Part shown: positions 1 to 7,675 of the stretch, piece after piece
Position numbering within the stretch: the first letter of the stretch is position 1
Layout of the letters: every line of letters begins with the position of its first letter
Source of the DNA: Streptomyces albiflavescens
Lineage (GTDB): Bacteria; Actinomycetota; Actinomycetes; Streptomycetales; Streptomycetaceae
DNA length: 64,000 bases
Reading direction: 5' to 3'
Assembly: GCF_014645835.1 (NCBI RefSeq)
Contig: NZ_BMMM01000002.1
Coordinates: forward strand, 304,388-368,387
Made by a program: the position numbers and the translations under genes
The notes under the pieces: model-generated
Told to the model about the DNA's origin: nothing
Databases searched by the model: none
The model's input: the letters and a program-made list of their open reading frames with translations, nothing else

Positions 1-1
1 G

Positions 2-745
2 TTCCGGGAACCAGACTCGGGGCGCGTGTCGTACGGGGTGCGGCTGCTCGACGGGGCGCGTTGGTTCGTCAAGGAGGCGGTCACGGATCACGCGCGCGAG
101 TCGCTCGCGCGCGGCTGGGCGTTCCACCGGGCCGTACGGCACTCGGCGATCGTCCCGCAGGTCCACCGGATCGCCGTACGAGGTGGCGGCTGGGCGGTGG
201 TGATGCCCTGGCGGGAGGGCGAGGTGCTGTACTGCCCCACCCGGAGCGGCCCCCGCGGCCGTACGAGCCCGGAGAGCCCGCTGGCCCGCTTCCGCGCTCT
301 GCCGACGGGCCACGTACTGCGCGCCTTCGACCGGATTCTGGACGCCCACCTGGCGGTGGAGGCGGCCGGCCATGTCGCGGTCGACTTCTACGACGGCGCG
401 CTTCTGTACGACTTCGCCCGCGACGCGACCCACTTGATCGACCTCGACGAGTACCGTCCGGGCCCGTTCGTCCTCGACGAGGAACGCCTGCCGGGCTCAC
501 GGCGCTTCATGGCCCCCGAGGAGTTCGTCCGCGGCGCGGTCATCGACACCCGCACGACCGTCTTCACCCTGGGCCGCACCGTACGCCTCCTCCTGGACGC
601 GGGCGACGAGGAACGCGCCTGGCGCGGCACCCCGGCCCAGCAGGCGGTGATCGTCCGCGCCACGCGCGCCGACCCCGGCGACCGCTTCGAGAACGTCCAC
701 GACTTCGCGACGGCCTGGCGAGCCGCCGACGGCCGTCTGCCGTGA
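2..745 (+). CDS. Serine/threonine protein kinase-like protein (5' end outside window)
   Basis: The reading frame is open to the left edge of the window, so the true start lies upstream; a GTG at 26 is in frame but looks internal. The visible 240 or so residues resemble the C-terminal part of a small kinase-fold protein. The stretch VAVDFYDGALLYD takes the place of the catalytic loop and LIDLDEY the place of the DFG segment, so a metal-binding Asp is present but the usual HRD is not. A later segment, SRRFMAPEE, resembles the activation-segment/APE region, and LGRTVRLLLD the helix after it. It may be an atypical kinase or a pseudokinase. A strong hairpin follows the stop codon directly. Family assignment is from motif pattern only. 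Confidence 0.6.
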   Translation, partial: FREPDSGRVSYGVRLLDGARWFVKEAVTDHARESLARGWAFHRAVRHSAIVPQVHRIAVRGGGWAVVMPWREGEVLYCPTRSGPRGRTSPESPLARFRALPTGHVLRAFDRILDAHLAVEAAGHVAVDFYDGALLYDFARDATHLIDLDEYRPGPFVLDEERLPGSRRFMAPEEFVRGAVIDTRTTVFTLGRTVRLLLDAGDEERAWRGTPAQQAVIVRATRADPGDRFENVHDFATAWRAADGRLP

Positions 746-750
746 AACGA

Positions 751-788
751 AACAGGGCCCGGCCTGCTGTCGCAGGCCGGGCCCTGTT
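751..788. terminator. Bidirectional hairpin terminator between kinase-like gene and tRNA-His
   Basis: A perfect 16-bp inverted repeat (751-766 with 773-788) encloses a 6-nt loop. It lies just after the stop codon of the plus-strand gene and just past the 3' end of the minus-strand tRNA, so it can end both transcripts. Confidence 0.85.
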
Positions 789-795
789 CATCAAG

Positions 796-868
796 GGTGA
801 GTGACGGGACTTGAACCCGCGACATCCTGGACCACAACCAGGTGCTCTACCAGCTGAGCTACACCCAC
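796..868 (-). tRNA. tRNA-His (anticodon GTG)
   Basis: The minus strand folds into a full cloverleaf: a 7-bp acceptor stem (868-862 with 803-797), a D arm, an anticodon loop TTGTGGT with anticodon GTG, and a T arm with TTCAAGT. The base at 869 is G and the discriminator at 796 is C, giving the G-1:C73 pair that is the identity mark of tRNA-His. The CCA end is not encoded. A strong hairpin follows the 3' end. Confidence 0.96.
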
Positions 869-939
869 CACGACCGGTCTTGGTTTCCCTGACCGGCCGA
901 GAAAAAGTGTACAGGGTCCGAAGGGGTGCTCGCGCACGG

Positions 940-973
940 CTTTTGTGGGGGCCCGGAAGGGCCCCGGCAAAAG
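940..973 (-). terminator. Intrinsic terminator of orn
   Basis: Immediately after the orn stop codon lies an inverted repeat with outer arms CTTTTG (940-945) and CAAAAG (968-973) and inner arms GGGGCCC (948-954) and GGGCCCC (959-965) around a short GGAA loop. Read on the minus strand it has the form of a rho-independent terminator. Confidence 0.75.
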
Positions 974-974
974 C

Positions 975-1577
975 CTATTCGACGGGCAGGACGTGCTTCG
1001 CGGCGATGGTGCGGGCGGTGTCCGAGTCGGGGCCGGGCTGGGGGACGAAGATCGCCTCGCGGTAGTAGCGGAGCTCGGCGATGGATTCGCGGATGTCGGC
1101 CAGGGCGCGGTGGTTGCCGTTCTTCTCCGGGCTGTTGAAGTACGCCCGGGGGTACCAGCGGCGGGCCAGCTCCTTGATGGAGGAGACGTCCACGATGCGG
1201 TAGTGGAGGTAGTCCTCGAGGGTCGGCATGTCGCGCAGCAGGAAGCCGCGGTCCGTGCCCACCGAGTTTCCGCACAGTGGGGCCTTGCCCGGCTCCTTGA
1301 CGTGCTCACGTACGTAGGAGAGGACCTGCTCCTCGGCGTCCGCCAGGGTCGTGCCCGCGGCCAGCTCGTCGAGGAGGCCGGAGGCGGTGTGCATCTGGCG
1401 CACCACGTCCGGCATCGTCTCCAGCGCGGCGTCCGGCGGGCGGATCACGATGTCCACGCCGTCGCCCAGCACGTTCAGCTCCGAGTCGGTGACCAGCGCG
1501 GCCACCTCGATGAGCGCGTCATCCGACAGCGAGAGCCCGGTCATCTCGCAGTCGATCCACACCATGCGATCGTTCAT
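975..1577 (-). CDS. orn: Oligoribonuclease (DnaQ-like 3'-5' exoribonuclease)
   Basis: This 200-residue protein degrades 2-5-nt RNA oligomers and linear pGpG, finishing mRNA decay and cyclic-di-GMP turnover in the cytoplasm. The DEDDh exonuclease motifs are visible: WIDCEMTGL (Exo I) at the N-terminus, the [11 protein letters not shown] segment (Exo II), and [11 protein letters not shown] (Exo III with the catalytic His) near the C-terminus. Length matches the family. The ATG at 1577 starts [14 protein letters not shown]; the 29 residues that could be added upstream are not Orn-like. It ends in a hairpin and lies 126 bp downstream of adpA on the same strand, an arrangement I recall as conserved in Streptomyces (ornA next to adpA). 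Confidence 0.96.
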   Translation of the reverse strand: MNDRMVWIDCEMTGLSLSDDALIEVAALVTDSELNVLGDGVDIVIRPPDAALETMPDVVRQMHTASGLLDELAAGTTLADAEEQVLSYVREHVKEPGKAPLCGNSVGTDRGFLLRDMPTLEDYLHYRIVDVSSIKELARRWYPRAYFNSPEKNGNHRALADIRESIAELRYYREAIFVPQPGPDSDTARTIAAKHVLPVE

Positions 1578-1703
1578 ACGTCTCACCCTACGGCTCGCTC
1601 CGGCCGACTGGACCCGCCCGTGCGCCCCGGCGAGGGCCCGCACCGCTGGAGAAGGGGCCCGCACCCATGGCGCGGACCCCCTTCCCCTCGCGCTACGGCC
1701 GTA

Positions 1704-2949
1704 CTACGGCGCGCTTCGCTGCCCTGGCAGGCTGGGCCTGCCCGCCGCGTACAGCTCCGGGCCGGGCTTGCCCGTGTCCGTGGAGAGAGACGCCGACGAT
1801 GCAGCCGGGCCCAGGGAGCTGGCCGCCGCCGTGCGACGGGTCTGCATCGGGACCGGGCTCTCCTGGGGCAGCGCCGGCGGTGGGCCGGCCGGACCCGCGG
1901 AGCCGTCCGTCTCCGACGATCGGTCGGCCTGCGGCCTGCGGGCGCGATACGCCGCCCGGTACGCGGCCGGGGACGATCCGAGCTGGCGCCGGAAGTGACC
2001 CCGCAGCGCGACCGGCGAGCGGAAGCCGCAGCGGCCCGCGACCTCGTCGACCGAGTAGTCGGAGGTCTCCAGGAGGCGCTGTGCCTGCAGGACGCGCTGG
2101 GTGATCAGCCACTGCAGGGGAGCGCTCCCTGTGAGTGAGCGGAACCGACGGTCGAAGGTGCGGCGGCTCATGTACGCGCGTGCCGCCAGCGTCTCGACGT
2201 CGAACTGCTCGTGGAGGTGCTCCAGTGCCCAGGCGACGACCTCCGCGAGGGGGTCGGCGCCGATCTCCTCCGGTAAAGACCGATCGAGATAGCGCTCCTG
2301 ACCGCCGCTGCGGCGCGGCGGGACCACCAGACGCCGGGCCAGCGCGCCCGCCGCCTCGTTGCCGTGGTCCGACCGCACGATGTGGAGGCAGAGGTCGATT
2401 CCGGCCGCCGTACCCGCCGACGTCAGGACGTCGCCGTCGTCCACGAAGAGCTCTCGTGGGTCGACGTGCACCGACGGGTACCGCTTGGCCAGCGTCGGTG
2501 CCGTACATCCAGTGGGTCGTCGCCGGGCGGCCGTCCAGCAGGCCTGCCGCCGCCAGCACGAAGGCGCCGGTGCACAGCCCGACTATGCGGGCGCCCTCCT
2601 CGTGCGCCCGGCGCAGTGCGTCGAGCGCATCCTCCGGTGGCGGCGAGGTGATCGACCGCCAGGCGGGCACGACCACCGTGCCCGCTCTGGAGATCGCTTC
2701 CAGGCCATGTGGCGCAGTGAGTTCCAGGCCCCCTGTGGTCCGCAGCGGGCCTTCCTCGCCGGCGCACACCAACAGGCGATAGCGCGGCACGCCGGCGTCC
2801 TGGCGGTCAATCCCGAACACCGACAGCGGTATGGAACTCTCGAAGATGGGGCCGCCGCTGAACAGCAGCACCGCGACGATCTCCTTGCGGCGTCGCCCGG
2901 AAAGCTTCCGGGCCGCGGCTTCCGGCGCGGCAGTGGAGTCGTGGCTCAT
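1704..2949 (-). pseudogene. adpA: AdpA global developmental regulator, disrupted by a one-base insertion
   Basis: AdpA is the AraC-type master regulator of morphological differentiation and secondary metabolism in Streptomyces. From the ATG at 2949 the first 149 codons encode the DJ-1/ThiJ-like dimerisation domain (VAVLLFSGGPIFESS, GLCTGAFVLAAAGLLDG, ending ATTHWMY). The frame then shifts: one extra C at 2501/2502 turns the expected Tyr-Ala-Pro-Thr-Leu-Ala-Lys reading into an Arg/Pro-rich string that runs open to 1693. The genuine continuation (VHVDPRELFVDDGD and the AraC helix-turn-helix, with YMSRRTFDRRF and SVDEVAGRCGFRS) is intact in the next frame from about 2500 to 1704. The repaired gene would encode 414 residues, close to known AdpA lengths. 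It contains a TTA leucine codon (2274-2276) between the two domains, the hallmark of bldA control. True mutation or base-call error cannot be told apart here. Confidence 0.9.
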
Positions 2950-3323
2950 ACTGCTAAGCCCCCCTCGGTGGTCGCGGCTCCTCGGTTGTGTCGCTCCTGC
3001 ACGTTTCCCCTCGGTCCTGCACGAGTCCCCCGCCGTAAGACAAGATCGAATCTACTGTGTCCTGTGGCGCCAAGGTGGCCAGTTCTCCACTCGGGAGAAT
3101 GTCGACATGGCAACTTGGCGTGAAGCATTCGATCACGAAGCGTTGCACTCGTGGGCCGTGCAGGGAAGTGCGCCTTGTCGCAGTGGCCAATCCACGTAGG
3201 GTGTGCGCGCCCTCCGTGGCCCTTTCGGTGCAGGTCGAACGAGGGTTGGAGGGTCGTTCGACCAAGGGGTGCGCGATATGCAGAAGTTGGCTGAAAAGAA
3301 GCGGGGGCGTGCGCGCAAACCGG
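2950..3323 (-). promoter_or_regulatory. adpA upstream region with AdpA-like box and large hairpin
   Basis: This 374-bp stretch holds no convincing gene and is the leader/promoter region of adpA. TGGCCAGTTC at 3076-3085 matches the published AdpA consensus TGGCSNGWWY, which suggests autoregulation. The same place is the left side of a large imperfect inverted repeat: outer arms 3068-3081 and 3108-3120 (CGCCAAG against CTTGGCG at the ends) and inner arms 3082-3088 and 3094-3100 around a 5-nt loop. Long structured leaders are known for adpA in other Streptomyces; the functional reading here is inference. Confidence 0.5.
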
Positions 3324-3740
3324 TCAGTCAACCGGCTTGTTTCCCGCACCGTGCCGACCGCCTCTGTGAGCCCCCGCACCACTGCGGCCGTACCCGCCGC
3401 CCATGACGCCCGCGCCACCGCGGCCGTGCACGGTGCCCATGACGCCCGCGCCACCCCTGCCGTGCCGTCCGCGGTGCGGGGCCCGCTCCTCGGCGCGCAG
3501 CAGCGCCGCGCCGCGCTCAGACTGCCTCAGCAGTACCCGGCAGGCCCCGGTGACGGCTGCCAGGCCCAGGGCCGTACCGGCCGCTCCGGCCAGTGAGGTG
3601 CCGTACCAGAGGAGCACCACCGGGACGAGGACACAGCTGAAGGCCGCCCAGCGCACCACGGCGCTCGCCGTGTCGGGCACGGGGGGTGCCGCGGAGTCGG
3701 TTCCGGGGAAGTGGTGGGGCGCGGTCTCGGGTCCGGGCAC
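3324..3740 (-). CDS. Small membrane protein with Gly/Arg/His-rich tail, function unknown
   Basis: This 138-residue protein has a Pro/Thr/Ser-rich N-terminus, then two adjacent hydrophobic segments (AVVRWAAFSCVLVPVVLLWY and the Gly/Ala-rich segment after it, roughly residues 25-70), then a charged stretch and a low-complexity Gly/Arg/His/Met tail containing GRGGAGVMG twice. The GTG at 3740 is chosen because GGGAG lies six bases before it; an in-frame GTG at 3794 would add 18 residues but has no ribosome-binding site. It precedes adpA on the same strand with a 374-bp gap, so it probably has its own transcript. I do not recognise a family. Confidence 0.6.
   Translation of the reverse strand: MPGPETAPHHFPGTDSAAPPVPDTASAVVRWAAFSCVLVPVVLLWYGTSLAGAAGTALGLAAVTGACRVLLRQSERGAALLRAEERAPHRGRHGRGGAGVMGTVHGRGGAGVMGGGYGRSGAGAHRGGRHGAGNKPVD
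3400..3465. repeat. In-frame 36-bp-spaced direct repeat inside the small membrane protein gene
   Basis: Two 30-bp copies (3400-3429 and 3436-3465) are identical over their first 19 bases and differ at a few positions later. The 36-bp spacing is a multiple of three, so the repeat duplicates 12 residues of the Gly-rich tail without breaking the frame. Confidence 0.75.
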
Positions 3741-4108
3741 GGTGTGCTCCCTAGTACTCCAGTGCTCTGCATGATCTCCATGGCGGTGGCTCACCGGTTC
3801 AACGCGTGTTCGACCGGCCGGTCACTGCCTGGTCACCGGTGCACGACGGGGAAAGGCACTGTTCCCGCGATGAATGGCCTCGTCCCTGGGTGAACCCTGT
3901 GCAAACCGCCTGTACGGGGCAGCAACCATTGCGTTACGGGCGCCTCTCATGCATGCTCCGGGGAACGCCGCACAGCGCGCGCGGGATCTGGGCAGAGGGA
4001 GGCGTGCCGCCGTACCCTTGGGGGTATGGGGTTGGGAAGATGATTCCCGGACACTGCTCTGCCGATCGTTGTCGTCCCCACCACGAGGATCCAAACGCCG
4101 AGATACCC
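3741..4108. other. Divergent intergenic region, no gene seen
   Basis: This 368-bp region separates the minus-strand membrane protein from the plus-strand universal stress protein and must hold both promoters. I could not identify a convincing operator, terminator or small RNA in it. The reading frame of the stress protein is open through much of it, but the upstream part is not family-like. Confidence 0.4.
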
Positions 4109-4636
4109 ATGGCCGGTCACGAATTCTTCGATCCCGCGGACCGCAAACGCCCGCTCGCCGATCCCACGGCGGCCGAGCCCCTGGCGGCGGAAGAACCCCG
4201 CCAGTCCTGCGATCCTGCCTTCAAGCACGGCGTCGTCGTCGGTTTCGACGGTTCGACGTCCAGCGAACGCGCCCTCGCCTACGCGATCGGCATGGCCCAT
4301 CGCTCCGGCTCGGGCCTGATCATCGTGCATGTCGCGAACCGGCTGCCCACCACGGTGTGGGCGGGCTGTGAGCCACCGGTCTTCGTCGATGTGCCGGACC
4401 ACCGCACGGAGGTCCTCGGGCTTGAACTCGCCTGCGCCGAGTATCTGGCCGAGGTGCCGTGGATCCTCGTCGAGCGCGGCGGAGACATCTGCCACGAACT
4501 CGAAGAGGTGGGACGGGAGTACGAGGCGGACGCGATCGTCGTCGGCTCCACGCACGGCATCGTCGGGCGCATCTTCGGCTCGGTGGCCGGACGCCTCGCC
4601 AAGCGCGCGAAGCGCCCGGTGATCGTCATCCCTTGA
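4109..4636 (+). CDS. Universal stress protein (UspA family)
   Basis: This 175-residue protein has a charged 35-residue N-terminal extension and then one Usp domain: VVVGFDGSTSSERALAYA opens the Rossmann-like fold, and the C-terminus carries the ATP-binding signature GSTHGIVGRIFGSVAGRLA followed by PVIVIP. This is the G-x2-G-x9-G-(S/T) pattern of the ATP-binding Usp class. Such proteins act in the cytoplasm in stress or dormancy responses; the specific role is unknown. The ATG at 4109 is preferred because family similarity starts at MAGHEFF; the frame is open further upstream and no strong ribosome-binding site decides the matter. A tandem-repeat region starts at its stop codon. Confidence 0.85.
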   Translation: MAGHEFFDPADRKRPLADPTAAEPLAAEEPRQSCDPAFKHGVVVGFDGSTSSERALAYAIGMAHRSGSGLIIVHVANRLPTTVWAGCEPPVFVDVPDHRTEVLGLELACAEYLAEVPWILVERGGDICHELEEVGREYEADAIVVGSTHGIVGRIFGSVAGRLAKRAKRPVIVIP

Positions 4637-4788
4637 TCCGTGCGGTCGTGCCGTGATGCACGGAGCCATTCCGTGATCCGTGCGATCGTGCCGTCATTCA
4701 CGGGGTCATTTCGTGATCCACGCGGTCGTCCTGTGCCCCCGGGGTCGTCCCGCTGCGCACCCGGTCGTCCCGTGATCCGCGGTGCCGG
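4631..4788. repeat. Degenerate 20-bp tandem repeat, about eight units
   Basis: Most of the gap between the stress protein and the YaaH-family gene (4637-4995) consists of roughly eight units of 20 bp with consensus near CCGTGATCCRYGCGGTCGTS. Units 1-4 form two 40-bp supercopies (4631-4670 and 4671-4710) that match at 33 of 40 positions; later units decay. The first unit overlaps the stop codon of the stress protein. The remaining 200 bp before 4996 are AT-richer than their surroundings and presumably hold the next promoter. Confidence 0.8.
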
Positions 4789-4995
4789 ACGTTCCTGAGG
4801 CGTTGCCGTTCCGTAACTCGCCGTTGTCCCAGGTGAGATGAGTCGTGGGCAGGGCCAACTCCCTTTCGCCGCAGCGTAAATCTACTCGCGCGTAGAGGTG
4901 GTTTGTGCCCTTGTGAAGGGTACATACCGGTCGCCGGACCAACCGTACGGCCGGTACCACGCAGCACAACTGCACATGCCTGAAGGGAGCCCGCC

Positions 4996-5568
4996 GTGGA
5001 CAACGACGTCTCTGCGGGAAGCACCACAACATCGACCCTCGGCCAACTCGCGCTCGGACTCACCCTGCTGGCCTTCGGCCTCGGTCACACCCGAGTGATC
5101 GACGGCGTCACGGCGGCGGACTCCGTCTCCCTCGCCACCTATGTCGGTGGCATCGCGCTCTTCGTCGCCGGTCTGTTCGCCTTCCGCGACCATGACGCCT
5201 TCACCGGTACGGCCTTCTCCGCACTCGGCGCGCTCTGGTTCACCTGGGGCGTCACGTCCGACGCGCAGGTCTCCGCCAACGCGGCCGGCCTCTTCCTGCT
5301 CCTGTTCGCGCTCGTCGCGCTCAGCCTGACGGTCGCGGCCTCCGGCGCCTCGACACTCGTACGCGGCACGTACGGGCTGCTCTTCGTGGGCCTTCTCCTG
5401 CTGGCCATCGGGCAGTTCGGCGACTCCAGTGGGCTGGCCAAGGTCGCCGGCTGGTTCGCCGCGGCCGGTGGGCTGCTGGCCTGGTACGGGGCCACGGCGG
5501 CGCTCGCCAACTGGCCCACCGCACTGCCCGGACGCGCCGCCGGCCGGGGGGTGACGGCCACCGGCTGA
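4996..5568 (+). CDS. GPR1/FUN34/YaaH-family membrane protein (putative acetate/monocarboxylate transporter)
   Basis: The product (190 residues) is very hydrophobic with six predicted membrane segments: GQLALGLTLLAFGLGHT, ATYVGGIALFVAGLFAF, AFSALGALWFTWGV, AAGLFLLLFALVALSL, GLLFVGLLLLAIGQFG and a last helix around GLLAWYGATAALAN. Length and layout match the bacterial YaaH/SatP family, which moves acetate or succinate across the cytoplasmic membrane. The NPAP signature of characterised members is not evident at the N-terminus, so substrate is uncertain. The GTG at 4996 is preceded by GAAGGGAG at a normal distance. A strong terminator follows. Confidence 0.75.
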   Translation: MDNDVSAGSTTTSTLGQLALGLTLLAFGLGHTRVIDGVTAADSVSLATYVGGIALFVAGLFAFRDHDAFTGTAFSALGALWFTWGVTSDAQVSANAAGLFLLLFALVALSLTVAASGASTLVRGTYGLLFVGLLLLAIGQFGDSSGLAKVAGWFAAAGGLLAWYGATAALANWPTALPGRAAGRGVTATG

Positions 5569-5611
5569 GCCTGGCGCGGGCCGGGGTAATGGGCGGCCCC
5601 GGCCCCTGAAA

Positions 5612-5664
5612 GAACGATCCCCTGTGTGAAGGTGGCACACACAGGGGATCGTTCAGCTTTTTTT
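5612..5664. terminator. Hairpin plus T-run terminator
   Basis: A perfect 17-bp inverted repeat (5612-5628 with 5638-5654) with a 9-nt loop is followed on the plus strand by AGC and a run of seven T (5658-5664). It terminates the YaaH-family gene and may also stop transcripts coming from glmS on the other strand. Confidence 0.9.
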
Positions 5665-5743
5665 GCGCCTAGACCGGCGCCGCTCTCGCGGACCTGGATG
5701 CGCACCTTTTGCGCCTAAACCGGCGCCGCTCTCGCGGACCTGG
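5661..5743. repeat. Two 37-bp direct repeats downstream of glmS
   Basis: Copies at 5661-5697 and 5707-5743 differ at a single base (AG against AA at positions 11-12 of the unit). Each copy contains GCGCC and GGCGC as a small inverted repeat and the palindrome CGGCGCCG. They sit between the terminator and the glmS stop codon. I see no match to a known element. Confidence 0.85.
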
Positions 5744-5794
5744 TTGCTCGCCGCGGGTGTTCCTCAATTATCGCTTCGGTGGTCTTGTGGATTT

Positions 5795-7612
5795 TTATTC
5801 GACCGTGACCGACTTGGCGAGGTTCCGCGGCTTGTCGATGTCCCGGCCCAGCGCCAACGCCGTGTGGTAGGCGAGGAGTTGCAGCGGGATGCCCATGAGG
5901 ATCGGGTCCAGCTCGTCCTCGTTCTTCGGGACGACGATCGTCTGGTCGGCCTTCTCCTGCTCCTGGTGGGCGACCGCGAGGATCTTGCCGCTGCGGGCCT
6001 TGATCTCCTCCAGGGCGGCGCGGTTCTTCTCCAGGAGGTCGTCGTCGGGGACGATCGCGACCGTCGGCAGGGCGGGCTCGATGAGCGCCAGCGGGCCGTG
6101 CTTGAGCTCGGAGGCGGGGTAGGCCTCGGCGTGGATGTACGAGACCTCCTTGAGCTTCAGGGAGGCCTCACGGGCCACCGGGTAGCCCCGGACACGGCCG
6201 ATGAAGAGCATCGAGCGGGCCTCGGCGTACTGCTCGGCCAGCTTCTTGATCTCGTCCTCCTGCTGAAGGATTTCGGAGATCTGGCCGGGCAGCTTGCGCA
6301 GGCCCTCGATGATCCGCTTGCCGTCGCGGACCGACAGGTCGCGGGTACGGCCGAGGTGCAGGGCGAGCAGCGCGAAGGCGACGGTGGTGTTCGTGAAGCA
6401 CTTGGTGGAGACGACGCAGACCTCGGGGCCCGCGTGGACGTACATGCCGCCGTCGGCCTCGCGGGCGATGGCGCTGCCCACCACGTTCACCACGCCCAGG
6501 ACCCGCGCGCCCTTGCGCTTGAGCTCCTGGACGGCCGCCAGGACGTCGTAGGTCTCACCGGACTGGGAGACGGCGACGTACAGCGTGTCGGGGTCGACCA
6601 CGGCGTTGCGGTAGCGGAACTCGGAGGCCGGCTCGGCGTCCGCGGGGATGCGGGCGAGCTCCTCGATCATCTGGGCGCCGATCATGCCCGCGTGGTACGA
6701 GGTGCCGCAGCCGAGGATCTTCACGCGGCGGATCTGGCGTGCCTCGCGGGCGTCCAGGTTCAGGCCACCCAGGTGCACGGTCGAGAACCGGTCGTCGATG
6801 CGGCCGCGCAGCACACGGTCCACGGCGTCGGCCTGCTCGTGGATCTCCTTGTGCATGTACGTGTCGTGGCCGCCCATGTCGTACGACTCGGCCTCCCACT
6901 CCACGGTGGTCGGCTCGGCCGTCGTACGGGTGCCCTCGGTGGTGTACGTACGGAAGTCGTCGGCCTTGAGGGTGGCCATCTCGCCGTCGTCGAGGGTCAC
7001 TATCTGGCGGGTGTGGGTGACCAGGGCGGCGACGTCGGATGCGACGAACATCTCCTTCTCGCCGATGCCGAGGACGACCGGGGAGCCGTTGCGGGCCACC
7101 ACGATGCGGTCGGGGAAGTCGGCGTGCAGGACGGCGATGCCGTACGTGCCCTCGATCAGGCGGAGCGCGTCGCGGACCTTGTCCTCGAGCTTCTCCTGCT
7201 GCGAGCGGGCGATGAGGTGGGTGAGGACCTCGGTGTCGGTCTCGGAGAGGAACTCGATGCCGTCGGCCTCGAGCTTCTTCCGCAGGTCGGCGGCGTTGTC
7301 GATGATGCCGTTGTGGACGAGCGCGACCTTGTTGTCGGCCGACATGTGCGGGTGGGCGTTCACATCGGAGGGGGCGCCGTGGGTGGCCCAGCGGGTGTGG
7401 GCGATGCCGGTGGTGCCCTTGAAGCGCGCGGGGACCTTGGCCTCCAGGTCACGGACCCGGCCCTTGGCCTTGACCATCTTCAGGCCGGCCGACTTCGGGG
7501 TCGTGACGACGATGCCCGCCGAGTCGTAGCCGCGGTATTCCAGGCGCTGCAGGCCCTCCAGCAGGAGCGGCGCCACATCACGCTTTCCGATATATCCCAC
7601 GATTCCGCACAT
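5795..7612 (-). CDS. glmS: Glutamine--fructose-6-phosphate aminotransferase (isomerizing)
   Basis: GlmS makes glucosamine-6-phosphate from fructose-6-phosphate and glutamine, the first step towards UDP-GlcNAc for peptidoglycan. The 605-residue protein begins MCGIVGYIG, with Cys2 as the N-terminal nucleophile of the glutaminase domain, followed by EYRGYDSAG and the HTRWATHG and NGIIDN segments. The C-terminal half holds two SIS sugar-isomerase domains (GCGTSYHAG, SQSGETYD; later RVRGYPVAREASLKLKEVSY) and ends DIDKPRNLAKSVTVE, the typical C-terminal tail. AGAAGGACC lies just before the ATG. A small hypothetical gene lies 63 bp upstream on the same strand. I see no glmS ribozyme, as expected outside Firmicutes. 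I recall that S. coelicolor has two glmS copies, this locus being one. Confidence 0.97.
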   Translation of the reverse strand: MCGIVGYIGKRDVAPLLLEGLQRLEYRGYDSAGIVVTTPKSAGLKMVKAKGRVRDLEAKVPARFKGTTGIAHTRWATHGAPSDVNAHPHMSADNKVALVHNGIIDNAADLRKKLEADGIEFLSETDTEVLTHLIARSQQEKLEDKVRDALRLIEGTYGIAVLHADFPDRIVVARNGSPVVLGIGEKEMFVASDVAALVTHTRQIVTLDDGEMATLKADDFRTYTTEGTRTTAEPTTVEWEAESYDMGGHDTYMHKEIHEQADAVDRVLRGRIDDRFSTVHLGGLNLDAREARQIRRVKILGCGTSYHAGMIGAQMIEELARIPADAEPASEFRYRNAVVDPDTLYVAVSQSGETYDVLAAVQELKRKGARVLGVVNVVGSAIAREADGGMYVHAGPEVCVVSTKCFTNTTVAFALLALHLGRTRDLSVRDGKRIIEGLRKLPGQISEILQQEDEIKKLAEQYAEARSMLFIGRVRGYPVAREASLKLKEVSYIHAEAYPASELKHGPLALIEPALPTVAIVPDDDLLEKNRAALEEIKARSGKILAVAHQEQEKADQTIVVPKNEDELDPILMGIPLQLLAYHTALALGRDIDKPRNLAKSVTVE

Positions 7613-7675
7613 ATAAGGTCCTTCTGTCCTCTCTGTTGATGAGTGCTCGCCCGGCGTCGGTCGTAGCCGGGGCGG

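Noticed and set aside
1693..2500. adpA frameshift as programmed translational recoding
   Set aside because: No slippery heptamer or downstream pseudoknot typical of recoding is seen, and intact adpA genes do not use a shift here, so mutation or base-call error is more likely.
5663..7639. Long plus-strand open frame opposite glmS
   Set aside because: It is the antisense shadow of glmS; composition is Leu/Gly/Val-rich nonsense produced by GC-rich codons, and the minus frame has full GlmS homology.
7613..7675. glmS ribozyme or other riboswitch before glmS
   Set aside because: The 63-bp gap is too short for the ribozyme core, and no conserved ribozyme or riboswitch motif was seen.
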